Part shown: positions 41,177-49,624 of the stretch, one piece after another | Numbering within the stretch: the stretch's first letter is position 1 | Layout of the letters: each line of letters begins with the position of its first letter | Assembly (NCBI RefSeq): GCF_011059185.1 | Contig: NZ_JAALFE010000022.1 | Coordinates: forward strand, 1-52,088 | Reading direction: 5' to 3' | DNA: 52,088 nucleotides | Source: Paragemmobacter kunshanensis | GTDB taxonomy: Bacteria > Pseudomonadota > Alphaproteobacteria > Rhodobacterales > Rhodobacteraceae | Translations under genes and position numbers: made by a program | The notes under the pieces: model-generated | What the model saw: the letters and a program-made list of their open reading frames with translations, nothing else | Told to the model about the DNA's origin: nothing | The model's database searches: none

Positions 41177-41596
41177 TCAGCCCCGGAAGCTGCCGCGTCC
41201 GAAGCGCAATTCGTATTCCGAGCCGGAAGCCGGGGTGGGGCCGATCAGTTTGCAATTTGCGGTGGAGCCGGTGAGGCTGGCGCGATCCGGGACGGAGGTG
41301 AAATAGGACAGGTCGATCCTGTAGGTCTTGCCCGCCACGCGCACCTCGCCCGCGCGGGCCATCTTGGCCACGGTGGTGCGAAGTTGCCGGTTTTCAAGCG
41401 CGCCGGAGCCGCAGACGGCAAACCGGCCCTGGTCGGTGAAGACCGCCCAGGCGAAGTAATAGACATGGCCCAACCCTTCGGTGAACTGGATGCTGGATTC
41501 AGTGAAGCGGCCATCGACAGGCACGGTGAAATCGGCGGCCCGGACGGCGGGGGCGGCGAGGAGCAGGCCGGCAATGAGGGAAAGCGCAAGACGCAT
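41177..41596 (-). CDS. Secreted hypothetical protein
   Basis: A 139-residue protein from ATG 41596. A Sec signal peptide (LALSLIAGLLLAAPAVRA) precedes a 120-residue mature domain with two cysteines (AVCGSG and ANCKL) that could form a disulfide. Conserved-looking segments are FTVPVDGRFTESSIQFTEGLGHVYYFAWAVF and KTYRIDLSYF, but I do not recognise the family. It stands alone between the repeat region and the 224-bp hisD upstream region. It is probably periplasmic. AAGGA upstream supports the start. Confidence 0.72.
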   Translation of the reverse strand: MRLALSLIAGLLLAAPAVRAADFTVPVDGRFTESSIQFTEGLGHVYYFAWAVFTDQGRFAVCGSGALENRQLRTTVAKMARAGEVRVAGKTYRIDLSYFTSVPDRASLTGSTANCKLIGPTPASGSEYELRFGRGSFRG

Positions 41597-41820
41597 GGAA
41601 CATATCCTTGGCAATCGGGAAAGGTGCTGGAAACAGAGGGAAAATCGTGACCGGACTGGGGGAAGGATTCCCCTGCGGATGGCTGTCCGTCAAGCGGTTT
41701 GCGGGCCGTATTCGGGGTCACTTCGGGGCGGGGGGGCGGGCCGCGCGGGACGGCGCGCGCGGGACTTGAGCGCGGGCAGCCTGCGCGCTAGATGGGGCGC
41801 ACCCTGCGGAGGCCTGGCCC

Positions 41821-43122
41821 ATGACCTTTTTCCTGTCCACCCGTGATGCCGGTTTCGCGGCGGATTTCGCGCAGCTTCTGTCGATGAAGCGCGAAGAGGC
41901 CGAGGATGTGGATCAGGCCGTGGCCGCCATCATCGCCGATGTCCGGGCGCGGGGGGATGCGGCGCTGCTGGAGCTGACGGCGCGGTTTGACCGGATGGCG
42001 CTGACGGCGGAGCGGCTGGCCTTTTCGGACGACGAGATCGAGGCGGAGATTGCCAGGGTGTCCACCGAGGATCGGGCAGCGCTGGAATTGGCGGCGGCGC
42101 GGATCCGGGATTATCACCTGCGGCAGTTGCCCGAGGATGCAAGCTGGACCGATGCGGCGGGGGCGACCTTGGGCTGGCGCTGGACGCCGGTTTCGGCGGC
42201 GGGGCTTTATGTGCCGGGGGGGCTTGCCTCTTATCCTTCGTCTGTCCTGATGAATGCCATTCCGGCGAAGGTGGCGGGGGTGTCGCGGCTGGTCGTGACC
42301 TGCCCGACGCCGGGGGGGGTGGTGAACCCGCTTGTGCTGCTGGCGGCGCGGATTGCGGGGGTGGATGCGGTTTACCGTGTGGGGGGCGCGCAGGCGGTGG
42401 CGGCGCTGGCCTATGGGACGGCGACGATCGCGCCGGTGGACAAGATCACCGGGCCGGGGAATGCCTATGTGGCGGCGGCGAAGCGGCGGGTGTTCGGGCG
42501 CGTGGGGATCGACATGATCGCGGGGCCGTCGGAGGTGCTGGTGATCGCGGATGGTGACAATGACCCGGATTGGGTGGCGCTGGACCTGCTGAGCCAGGCC
42601 GAGCATGACGAGAGCGCGCAGGCGATATTGATCACCACGGATGCGGGGTTCGGGCAGGCCGTGGCGGCGGCGGTTGAGGCGCGGTTGCAGATGCTGGAGC
42701 GGCGGGCGATTGCCGGGGCGTCGTGGCGCGACAATGGGGCGGTGATCGTGGTGCGGGATCTGGACGAGGCGGCGGATCTGGCCAACCGGATCGCGGCGGA
42801 GCATCTGGAGATCATGGTGGCGGAGCCGGAGGCACTGGCCGCGAAGATCCCGCATGCGGGGGCGATCTTCCTGGGTGCGTGGACGCCGGAGGCGATTGGC
42901 GACTATGTGGGCGGGCCGAACCATGTGCTGCCGACGGCGCGGTCGGCGCGGTTTTCGTCCGGGCTGAACGTGCTGGATTTCATGAAGAAGACGACGATGG
43001 CGCGGATGACGCCCGAGGCCTTGCGCGCCATCGGGCCGAGCGCGGAGCGGCTGGCGGTGAGCGAGAGCCTGCAGGCGCATGGGTTGAGCGTGCGGGCGCG
43101 GCTGGACCGGTTGAACGGGTAG
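41821..43122 (+). CDS. hisD: Histidinol dehydrogenase
   Basis: A 433-residue zinc enzyme that carries out the last two oxidations of histidine biosynthesis, from histidinol to histidine. Conserved parts are AAGLYVPGGLASYPSSVLMNAIPA, VYRVGGAQAVAALAYGT, ITGPGNAYVAAAKR, DMIAGPSEVLVIAD, and the zinc/catalytic segments LLSQAEHDESAQ and AAEHLEIMV. The length is standard. GGAGG precedes the ATG. In related genomes hisD sits between DUF2948 and UPF0262 genes as here, and a tandem palindromic repeat follows its stop. Confidence 0.97.
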   Translation: MTFFLSTRDAGFAADFAQLLSMKREEAEDVDQAVAAIIADVRARGDAALLELTARFDRMALTAERLAFSDDEIEAEIARVSTEDRAALELAAARIRDYHLRQLPEDASWTDAAGATLGWRWTPVSAAGLYVPGGLASYPSSVLMNAIPAKVAGVSRLVVTCPTPGGVVNPLVLLAARIAGVDAVYRVGGAQAVAALAYGTATIAPVDKITGPGNAYVAAAKRRVFGRVGIDMIAGPSEVLVIADGDNDPDWVALDLLSQAEHDESAQAILITTDAGFGQAVAAAVEARLQMLERRAIAGASWRDNGAVIVVRDLDEAADLANRIAAEHLEIMVAEPEALAAKIPHAGAIFLGAWTPEAIGDYVGGPNHVLPTARSARFSSGLNVLDFMKKTTMARMTPEALRAIGPSAERLAVSESLQAHGLSVRARLDRLNG

Positions 43123-43204
43123 GGGTGGGGTGAACCCCACAAGGCGGGGTGAACCCCTACAAGGCGGGGTGAACCCCTACAAGGCGGGGTGAACCCCGCC
43201 CTAC
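43121..43204. repeat. Four tandem copies of a 20-bp palindromic unit
   Basis: The unit AAGGCGGGGTGAACCCCTAC is repeated at 43141, 43161 and 43181, with a partial copy before. Each holds GGGGTGAACCCC, and the last unit reads GGCGGGGTGAACCCCGCC (8-bp arms). It resembles REP-type elements found many times in Rhodobacteraceae genomes and may also end hisD transcription. Confidence 0.8.
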
Positions 43205-43335
43205 GGTTTGGCGCAGGGGCGCAGCGGCAGGTTTCGGACGGCCTTTCTCTGCATGGCATGCGCGGTACCTCCCCCATCGCCCTTGCGCTGCGGGTTCTGG
43301 TCGGGCATCACCCTTCGGGTGAAAAGAGGTCTGCC

Positions 43336-43812
43336 ATGAACCGCATCTGCCATATCGAGATTGACGAGCGGGGTCTGGCCCGCCCGACGCCGGAGATCGA
43401 GCAGGAGCGGCGGGTGGCGATCTTTGACCTGCTGGAGGAAAACTCTTTCGCGCTGCCGGTGCGGGAGGGGCGGGAGGTGCCGTCCGGGCCCTATCGGCTG
43501 GGCCTTGCGATCCGCGAGGGGCGGCTGGTCTTCGACATCGGGTCGGAAGCGGGGGAGAAGGTGGGGGAGTTCCATCTGTCCCTCGGCCCGTTCCGGCAGG
43601 TGGTGAAGGATTATTTCCAGATCTGCGAGAGCTATTTCGAGGCGGTGAAGCGCCTGCCGCCCAGCCAGATCGAGGCGATCGACATGGCCCGGCGCGGCAT
43701 CCACAACGAAGGCGCGCGGGTTCTGCAGGAGCGGCTGGAGGGCAAGGCCGAGGTGGATACCGATACGGCGCGGCGGCTGTTCACGCTGATCTGCGTCCTG
43801 CACTGGGGTTGA
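43336..43812 (+). CDS. UPF0262 family protein
   Basis: A 158-residue protein, the normal length of this alphaproteobacterial family. Marks are [50 protein letters not shown] and [41 protein letters not shown], the last given only in outline. No signal or membrane segment is present. ATG 43336 follows AAGAGG. The stop overlaps the TTG start of the phosphatase gene. It has no known function, but it is always near hisD and this phosphatase in the order. Confidence 0.92.
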   Translation: MNRICHIEIDERGLARPTPEIEQERRVAIFDLLEENSFALPVREGREVPSGPYRLGLAIREGRLVFDIGSEAGEKVGEFHLSLGPFRQVVKDYFQICESYFEAVKRLPPSQIEAIDMARRGIHNEGARVLQERLEGKAEVDTDTARRLFTLICVLHWG

Positions 43813-44279
43813 TCTTGGGCGACGGTTTTCCCGCTTCGGTGCTGTTCTGCTGCGATCACAATGCCGTCCGCTCGCCCATGGCCGAGGGGTTGATGAAGCA
43901 GATGTATGGCCAGCGGGCCTATGTCCAGTCGGCCGGCGTGAAGAACGACATGGAGGTGGACGGCTTTTCCATCGCCGTCTGCAAGGAATTGGGGATCGAG
44001 CTGAGCCGCCATCGCAGCCGGTCCTTCGAGGAGATGCAGGAATGGGGCGATGACCTGTCGCAGTTCGATCTGATCGTCGCGCTGTCGCCCGCGAGCCAGA
44101 GAACGGCGCTGGAGCTGACCCGTTTCTATCATCTGGACGTAGAATACTGGCCGATCCTGGATCCCACGGGCCTGGGCGAAAGCCGCGAGGCGAAGCTGGC
44201 GGCCTACCGTCAGGCGCGGGACCAGATCAGGGACAGGATGCTGGCGCGGTTCGGGCCGCCGACGGAGGAGACGACATGA
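43809..44279 (+). CDS. Low-molecular-weight protein tyrosine phosphatase family protein
   Basis: A 156-residue enzyme of the LMW-PTP/arsenate-reductase fold. The P-loop is [14 protein letters not shown], with nucleophile C15 and R21 (C-x5-R-S). The acid loop is WPILDPTG. It starts at a TTG (43809, or 43815), overlapping the UPF0262 stop. In the family the P-loop CxxNxxRS binds the phosphate. It may dephosphorylate a protein or act on arsenate; the neighbouring genes give no arsenic context. It could also counter the tyrosine kinase of the exopolysaccharide locus, but that is speculation. Confidence 0.87.
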   Translation: MILGDGFPASVLFCCDHNAVRSPMAEGLMKQMYGQRAYVQSAGVKNDMEVDGFSIAVCKELGIELSRHRSRSFEEMQEWGDDLSQFDLIVALSPASQRTALELTRFYHLDVEYWPILDPTGLGESREAKLAAYRQARDQIRDRMLARFGPPTEETT

Positions 44280-44686
44280 CGAGAGCGGATGCGATGGCCC
44301 TGATCGGGCGCTATTACGCGGCCTTCAATGCGGGCGATGCGGGCGGCATGCTGGACTGCGTGGCCGAGGATGTGGAGCATCGCGTGAACGAGGGCGGCAT
44401 CCGGCGCGGGCGCGCGAAATTCGCCGAGTTCTGTTCCCATATGGGGGTGAGCTATCGCGAGGAGCTGAAGGATCTGGTGATCTTCGCCAATGACGAGGGC
44501 ACGCGGGGGGCGGCGGAATTCGTGGTGCATGGCGAATATCTGCAAACCGATCCGGGCCTGCCCGAGGCCAAGGGCCAGCGCTATATCCTGCCCGCGGGCG
44601 GGTTCTTCGAGATCAAGGGCGGCAGGATCGCGCGCGTCACCACCTTCTACAACCTGAACGACTGGATCACACAGGTATCGGCATGA
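44276..44686 (+). CDS. NTF2-like / ketosteroid-isomerase-related protein
   Basis: A 136-residue protein of the SnoaL-like cone fold. ALIGRYYAAFNAGDAGGMLDCVAEDVEHRVNEGG is the typical N-terminal helix and pocket, and FFEIKGGRIARVTTFYNLNDW closes the domain. Members bind small hydrophobic ligands or act as isomerases. Here the substrate is unknown. It overlaps the phosphatase stop by four bases and the next gene's start by four bases, so the four genes from 43336 form one coupled operon. Confidence 0.86.
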   Translation: MTRADAMALIGRYYAAFNAGDAGGMLDCVAEDVEHRVNEGGIRRGRAKFAEFCSHMGVSYREELKDLVIFANDEGTRGAAEFVVHGEYLQTDPGLPEAKGQRYILPAGGFFEIKGGRIARVTTFYNLNDWITQVSA

Positions 44687-45288
44687 GCCGCGACCTGCCG
44701 GAGGGGATCACCGTCCGGGCGCTGCGCGGGGCGGCGCTGGAGGCGGCGCTGGACGATGTGGCACGCCTGCGCATCGCGGTGTTCCGCGACTGGCCCTATC
44801 TCTATGACGGCACGCTGGATTATGAGCGGGAGTACCTGCGCACCTACCGGGAATCCGGGGGGGCGCTGCTGGTGGGGGCGTTTTTCGGCGATGTGCTGGT
44901 GGGGGCCTCCACCTCGACCCCGATGGAGGATCATGCGGGCGAATTCGCAGCCCCCCTGGCGGGGCGGGGGGTGGCGCTGGAGCAGATCCTTTATGGCGCG
45001 GAATCGGTCTTGCTGCCGGAATATCGCGGCAAGGGGATCGGGCATCGCTTCTTTGACCTGCGCGAGGCGCATGCCCGCGAGCTGGGGCGCAGCCATGTGG
45101 CCTTCTGTTCGGTGATGCGGCCCGAGGATCACCCGCAGCGCCCATCCAGCTATCGCAGCAATGATGCCTTCTGGCGGGGGCGGGGCTATGCGCCCTTGCC
45201 CGGGGCGGTGGCGGAGTTTTCCTGGAAGGATCTGGGCGAGGCGGCCGAGACGGTGAAGCCGCTGCAGTTCTGGATGCGGGCGATCTGA
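44683..45288 (+). CDS. GNAT-family acetyltransferase
   Basis: A 201-residue N-acetyltransferase-like protein. Motif A is ESVLLPEYRGKGIGHRFFDLRE, where RGKGIG binds the pyrophosphate of acetyl-CoA. The segment FWRGRGYAPLP is the motif B end. ARLRIAVFRDWPYLYDGTLDYE precedes it. Related proteins are annotated only as GNAT; the acceptor is unknown. It ends the UPF0262 operon. The 236 bp after it hold no gene until the glycine-zipper lipoprotein. Confidence 0.87.
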   Translation: MSRDLPEGITVRALRGAALEAALDDVARLRIAVFRDWPYLYDGTLDYEREYLRTYRESGGALLVGAFFGDVLVGASTSTPMEDHAGEFAAPLAGRGVALEQILYGAESVLLPEYRGKGIGHRFFDLREAHARELGRSHVAFCSVMRPEDHPQRPSSYRSNDAFWRGRGYAPLPGAVAEFSWKDLGEAAETVKPLQFWMRAI

Positions 45289-45524
45289 GGGCGCATTGCA
45301 GCGCGGTGCGGCGGAAGGCCGCCGGTTTCGCGCCGAGGCATCGGCGCGGCCCGGCCCATGGCGCGGCTTGCGTATTGCCGGGGGCGGTTCGGCGCTTGTA
45401 GGGCTGGATCACGGCCATCGCGGCCTGTGCCTGCCGGACCTTGCGACAATTCCGGATCAGGCAGGGAACCGGATGGGCGCCTTGCGCGTTATGTCGTCAG
45501 ACAACATCTCCGGAGGTCATTGAC

Positions 45525-45785
45525 ATGAAGAACATCATCCTTCTTTCCGCCCTTGCGCTGGGCACGGCGGCCTGTGTGCCTGCGGATCAGGCGACGCTGG
45601 GCGGTGCCGCCACGGGCGCGGTGCTGGGCGCGGCGGTCTCGGATTCCGATGACCGGGTGGAAGGCGCGATCATCGGCGCGGCGGTCGGCGGTGTGGCGGG
45701 CAACATGATCGGCCGGGCGAATACGCCCAATGACTGTGTCTATGAAGACCGTTATGGCCGCCGCTATGTGGCGCCCTGCCCGTAA
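45525..45785 (+). CDS. Small lipoprotein with glycine-zipper domain
   Basis: An 86-residue protein from ATG 45525, preceded by CGGAGG. The lipobox LGTAAC gives a lipidated Cys at residue 20. The mature part is a glycine zipper (GGAATGAVLGAAVSDSDDRVEGAIIGAAVGGVAGNMIG), typical of YMGG/17-kDa-antigen-like envelope lipoproteins, and the tail carries two more cysteines (DCVYE, APCP). It is likely anchored in the outer or inner membrane. A stem-loop with a T-run follows at 45813-45857. Confidence 0.85.
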   Translation: MKNIILLSALALGTAACVPADQATLGGAATGAVLGAAVSDSDDRVEGAIIGAAVGGVAGNMIGRANTPNDCVYEDRYGRRYVAPCP

Positions 45786-45812
45786 GGCAGGCGCGCGCGG
45801 GTGATCCTGCGG

Positions 45813-45857
45813 AAGCCGGGGCCGGGAGCAGATCCCACGCGCGCGCCCCGGCTTTTG
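45813..45857 (+). terminator. Probable terminator after the lipoprotein gene
   Basis: AAGCCGGGGC (45813-45822) pairs with GCCCCGGCTT (45845-45854), followed by TTGCTTTTG. The 22-base loop can itself form GC pairs. It lies 27 bp after the stop. The long loop makes the call moderate. Confidence 0.55.
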
Positions 45858-45940
45858 CTTTTGGGGCCGGGGAAACGGGTGTTCCCCGGCGCGGAAGACT
45901 GGCAAGAAGGGGGGATGATCGCATTGCCCGAGGCCCGCCC

Positions 45941-46810
45941 ATGAAGATCGCCGCCGCTGCCTATCCCTTGAGCTTCCTTCCCGATTTCGCGGCCTATGAG
46001 GCCAAGCTTTCGGCCTGGGTGGCAGAGGCCGCGGGGCAGGGGGCGGATCTGCTGGTCTTTCCGGAATATGGGGCGATGGAGCTGGCCTCGCTCGGCGGGG
46101 CGGAGGTGGCGGCGGATCTGGAGCGGGCGCTGGTCGAGGTGGCGCGCTGGCGGGATGCGGTGGACGGGCTGCATCTGCGGCTGGCGGCGGCGCATGGGGT
46201 GCATATCCTCGGCGCATCGGGGCCGGTCTGGCCCCGCCCCGGGGCGCGGCCGGTGAACCGGGCGACGCTTTACGGGCCGGGGGGGATTGTCGGGCATCAG
46301 GACAAGCAGATCATGACGCGGTTCGAGCGCGAGACCTGGTTCGTGGCGCCGGGCGCGGGCCTGCCGGTGTTCGACACTCCGCTGGGCCGGATCGGCGTGC
46401 TGATCTGTTATGACAGCGAGTTTCCACTGCTGGCGCGGCGGCTGGTGGAGGCGGGGGCGGAGGTGATCCTGGTGCCGTCCTGCACCGATACGCTGGCGGG
46501 GTTCACGCGGGTGCGGGTGGGGGCCATGGCGCGGGCGCTGGAGGGACAGTGCATCACGGTGCATTCGCCCACGGTCGGGCTGGCGGAGTGGTGCCCGGCG
46601 GTGGACGAGAATGTGGGGGCGGCGGCGATCTACGGGCCGCCGGACCGGGGCTTTCCGCCGACGGGGATCTTCACCGAGACCGCGCTGAATGCGCCCGGCT
46701 GGGCGGTGGCCGAGGTGGATCTGGCCGCCGTGGCCGAGGTGCGGCGCGATGGCGGGGTGCTGAACCATCTGCATTGGGGCGAGCAGGCGGAGCGGCTGGC
46801 GCGGGGGTGA
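45941..46810 (+). CDS. Carbon-nitrogen hydrolase (nitrilase superfamily)
   Basis: A 289-residue amidase-type enzyme with the nitrilase triad: E in LLVFPEYGAMEL, K in GHQDKQIMTRFERE and C in VLICYDSEFPLLAR. It hydrolyses a C-N bond of an amide or nitrile. The substrate is not evident, but branch-12-like aliphatic amidases resemble it. It stands alone downstream of the lipoprotein gene; the 130-bp upstream gap shows the terminator. No signal peptide is seen, so it is cytoplasmic. Confidence 0.89.
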   Translation: MKIAAAAYPLSFLPDFAAYEAKLSAWVAEAAGQGADLLVFPEYGAMELASLGGAEVAADLERALVEVARWRDAVDGLHLRLAAAHGVHILGASGPVWPRPGARPVNRATLYGPGGIVGHQDKQIMTRFERETWFVAPGAGLPVFDTPLGRIGVLICYDSEFPLLARRLVEAGAEVILVPSCTDTLAGFTRVRVGAMARALEGQCITVHSPTVGLAEWCPAVDENVGAAAIYGPPDRGFPPTGIFTETALNAPGWAVAEVDLAAVAEVRRDGGVLNHLHWGEQAERLARG

Positions 46811-46928
46811 GCGGGCGGCTGGGCGGGCGTTGACGCATATTCGCATTCTGATAGGATTGCGGGTTGAACGGCCCCTCGCAGGGGGCCGGTGATGACCGGG
46901 AAAACCGGCGGGCAGGGCAGGTGCGAGA

Positions 46929-47318
46929 TTGCGGGCAAGGCGGGGTTTTCCCTTTGGACGGGCCTGGGCGGCGGGGCTTTGCCTCGGGCTGGCGGGCGTG
47001 AGCGCGATCCCGGTCGTGATCGGGGCGGGGCCGCCCGGCTTGCGCTGCGAGCGGGCCGAGGGTGCCGATCCGGCGCAGGCCGAGGCCCTGTGCCGGGCTG
47101 TGGCGGCGGCGCTGGAGGCGCAGGCGGAGGCCGGAGCGGGGGCGGCGACTGCGCTGATGCTGGAGATAAGTGTGGCGCGGCCCGATCTGGTGGCGGCGCG
47201 CTGGTGGCGGGACGGCAAGGCCGGGCTGGTGATGCAGGTCGTGGCGATGGATGGGCCGCTGATGCCCGATTGGGCGCAGCAGATGGCGCGCGGCCTTGTC
47301 CGGAGAGTGCCGCCATGA
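46929..47318 (+). CDS. Hypothetical protein with N-terminal signal or anchor
   Basis: A 129-residue frame beginning at TTG 46929; no in-frame ATG or GTG exists after the in-frame stop at 46893-46895. The start is followed by a hydrophobic stretch (AAGLCLGLAGVSAIPVVIGAG), then CERAEGADPAQAEALCRAVAAALEAQ, with two cysteines that could pair, and a C-terminal part with ARWWRDGKAGLV. Composition at third positions supports coding in this frame. I recognise no family. It ends 103 bp before the serralysin start. Confidence 0.5.
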   Translation: MRARRGFPFGRAWAAGLCLGLAGVSAIPVVIGAGPPGLRCERAEGADPAQAEALCRAVAAALEAQAEAGAGAATALMLEISVARPDLVAARWWRDGKAGLVMQVVAMDGPLMPDWAQQMARGLVRRVPP

Positions 47319-47374
47319 TTCCACCGTGCTGCCCCGACTTCGGCGTTTTCCGCCCCTAGGCTGACACGGCAAGT

Positions 47375-47409
47375 TCCACCCTGTGTTCCAACCTCCACCC
47401 TGTGTTCCA
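47375..47409. repeat. Two exact 16-bp direct repeats before the serralysin gene
   Basis: TCCACCCTGTGTTCCA occurs at 47375-47390 and 47394-47409, a 19-bp period, and a partial copy TTCCACCGTG lies at 47319. The repeats end 12 bp before the serralysin ATG, over the ribosome-binding region, so they could be a regulator site or a slipped duplication. Confidence 0.6.
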
Positions 47410-47421
47410 TGCGAGTGACCC

Positions 47422-49257
47422 ATGTGTACAATGTGCTTTGCACCCCGGCCCGATGACGACTGCGCCTATTCCAATCCCACGGTGACAGTCTCGGCGACGA
47501 TCCTTGAATCCGGCGATGCCACCAGCAGCTTCAGCGATCCCTCGATCGTGACCATCGCCGTCGGGGATGAATTCCTTGGCAGCATCACCGGCGGGGACCG
47601 CGACCTTGTCGCGGTGACGCTGGTGGCGGGCCAGACCTATGAGATCACGCTGGCCGGAACGGGAAGCACGCCCGAACTGGACACCTATCTTCGGGTGCTG
47701 GACAGCAGCGGCAACGTCATCGCCGAGAATGACGACTACAGTTCGGCCCTGTCGTCGCGGATTTCCTTTACGCCGTCCTCCGGGGGGACGTTCTACCTTT
47801 CGGCGGGCGGCTATGGCGACAGTCAGGCCGGCAGCTACAGGCTGGCGATTGCCGAAGTGGCCCCGCCGGCCCCGCCGGCCGTGGGGACGCTGAACGAATT
47901 GGCGGATTATCTGACCGATGGATACTGGGAAAGTGTCGGCAGTCTTCGCCACAGTTTCGATGTGCAGACGGACAATATCATCACCTACAACATCACGGCG
48001 CTGACGGCGGCGGGGCAGCAGCTGGCGCTGTGGGCGATGGATATCTGGGAGATGGTCGCGAATATCGACTTCCAGGCCTCGGCCGAATACAACGCGGACA
48101 TCATGTTCGATGACGCGGCCGATGGCGCCTATGCGAACAGCCTGACCACCTGGATGTTCATCGACCGGTCCACGGTCAATGTCGGCGAGAACTGGCTGAA
48201 CAGCTATGGCACGGGATATGGCAGCTACAGCTTCCAGACCTATGTGCATGAGATCGGCCATGCGCTGGGGCTGGGCCATCAGGGCGGCTATAACGGGGCT
48301 GCCAGCTATGGCCAGGACGAGGATTTCCTGAACGACAGCTGGTCGATGTCGGTGATGTCCTATTTCCATCAGGACGAGAACACGACCGATCCGGGCAGCT
48401 TTGCCTATATCCTGTCGGCGATGCCCGCCGATATCGTGGCGATCCAGAACCTTTACGGCGCGGCCAGCGGCGGGGCGACTGCGGGCAACACGGTCTGGGG
48501 TGAGGGCAACACGCTGGGCAATGCGCTGGGAACCTTCCTGTCCGACATCTTCGAGGGCGGCGCGGGCATGACGACCCGGTCCTTCACCGTCTATGACGAG
48601 GGCGGGATCGACACGATCCGCATGACGCAGGATGTGACGAACCAGAATGTCTCGCTCGCCTCGCTGGGGCGGTCGGATGTGATGGGGGGGCTTGGCAACA
48701 TGACCATCGCCCGGGGCACGGTGATCGAGAATTTCGAGGCCGGGTCGGGCAATGATACCGTCGTCGGCAATAATGCGGTGAACCAGCTGACCGGCAATGC
48801 GGGCCACGACCGGCTGTCGGGGCTTGGGGGAAATGACCTGCTGGATGGCGGTGCCGGTTTTGATACGCTGCGCGGCGGGAACGGTGATGACCGCCTGGTG
48901 GGACGGGACGGGTCTGATACCCTTTTTGGCGAGGCGGGCAATGACCAGCTGTTCGGTGGAAACGGGGCCGACCGGCTGGATGGCGGGGCGGGCAATGACC
49001 AGATGACCGGCGGGCTGGGGGCGGATGTCTTTGTCTATGCGCTGGGCAGTGACACGATCTTCGGCTTCCAGAACGATGTGGATACGCTGCGCGTCGAGGC
49101 GGATCTGCTGGGGGCGGGGGCGAGTTGGGAGACATTCTCGGCCCTGGCCGATGAACGCGCGGACAGCATCGTCTTCAACTTCGGCAGCGGCAACCGGCTG
49201 GTGGTCATGGGCGTGACGGATGTGGCCGTGCTGGAGAATGACCTGGTGCTGTTCTAG
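47422..49257 (+). CDS. Serralysin-type metalloprotease with PPC domain and RTX repeats
   Basis: A 611-residue secreted protease. Residues about 25-145 form a pre-peptidase C-terminal (PPC) beta domain. The M10 peptidase follows with zinc site HEIGHALGLGH at 276-286 and Met-turn VMSYFH (M312). From about 440 to 535 come RTX calcium-binding nonapeptides (GGNGDDRLVGRDGSDTLFG, GGAGNDQMTGG). The C-terminal part ends DLVLF, fitting a type I secretion signal. It has no Sec signal peptide. A PPC domain placed N-terminally is less usual for serralysins. No type I secretion genes are nearby. ATG 47422 or 47431 may start it. Confidence 0.92.
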   Translation: MCTMCFAPRPDDDCAYSNPTVTVSATILESGDATSSFSDPSIVTIAVGDEFLGSITGGDRDLVAVTLVAGQTYEITLAGTGSTPELDTYLRVLDSSGNVIAENDDYSSALSSRISFTPSSGGTFYLSAGGYGDSQAGSYRLAIAEVAPPAPPAVGTLNELADYLTDGYWESVGSLRHSFDVQTDNIITYNITALTAAGQQLALWAMDIWEMVANIDFQASAEYNADIMFDDAADGAYANSLTTWMFIDRSTVNVGENWLNSYGTGYGSYSFQTYVHEIGHALGLGHQGGYNGAASYGQDEDFLNDSWSMSVMSYFHQDENTTDPGSFAYILSAMPADIVAIQNLYGAASGGATAGNTVWGEGNTLGNALGTFLSDIFEGGAGMTTRSFTVYDEGGIDTIRMTQDVTNQNVSLASLGRSDVMGGLGNMTIARGTVIENFEAGSGNDTVVGNNAVNQLTGNAGHDRLSGLGGNDLLDGGAGFDTLRGGNGDDRLVGRDGSDTLFGEAGNDQLFGGNGADRLDGGAGNDQMTGGLGADVFVYALGSDTIFGFQNDVDTLRVEADLLGAGASWETFSALADERADSIVFNFGSGNRLVVMGVTDVAVLENDLVLF

Positions 49258-49263
49258 CGGATC

Positions 49264-49292
49264 GGGCGGGGCGGGCATGGCCCGCCCCGCCC
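49264..49292 (+). terminator. 13-bp perfect GC stem-loop after the serralysin gene
   Basis: GGGCGGGGCGGGC and GCCCGCCCCGCCC pair perfectly around ATG. It begins six bases after the serralysin stop. No T-run follows, yet the stem is strong enough to stabilise the mRNA end or support termination. Confidence 0.65.
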
Positions 49293-49405
49293 CAATCTGC
49301 GCCGGATGCCTGTTTTCCCCTTGAAAAATCTGCCGACTGGGCGCAATAGCTGTGCCCGAAGCCCGCGAGCCCTGCTTGCGGGCGCAAACCCCATTTGGAG
49401 TGACC

Positions 49406-49624
49406 ATGGCCAAGGAAGACATCCTCGAATTCCCCGGTGTCGTGAAGGAACTCCTGCCGAACGCGACATTCAGGGTCGAGCTGGACAACGGCCATGAACT
49501 GATCGCGACGATGGCAGGCAAGATGCGCAAGAACCGCATCCGCGTTCTGGCAGGCGACAAGGTGCAGGTGGAAATGACGCCTTACGACCTGTCGAAAGGC
49601 CGCATCAACTATCGCTTCAAGTGA
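49406..49624 (+). CDS. infA: Translation initiation factor IF-1
   Basis: A 72-residue OB-fold protein of exact family length ([66 protein letters not shown]). IF-1 occupies the ribosomal A site and helps IF-2 and IF-3 during initiation. ATG 49406 has GGAG six bases upstream. Its stop overlaps the GTG start of the maf-like gene, so infA - maf - rng - yacG form one overlapping operon. Confidence 0.98.
   Translation: MAKEDILEFPGVVKELLPNATFRVELDNGHELIATMAGKMRKNRIRVLAGDKVQVEMTPYDLSKGRINYRFK

Noticed and set aside
40699-41274. 191-codon plus-strand frame across the repeat region
   Set aside because: Low-complexity Gly/Arg/Pro content follows the 87-bp repeat, and there is no ribosome-binding site or motif.
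43121-43204. CRISPR-like array
   Set aside because: Units are directly adjacent 20-bp repeats with no spacers and no cas genes nearby.
47356-49560. 734-codon minus-strand frame over the serralysin
   Set aside because: The plus-strand protein has HEXXHXXGXXH and RTX repeats. The minus frame shows no recognisable domain.
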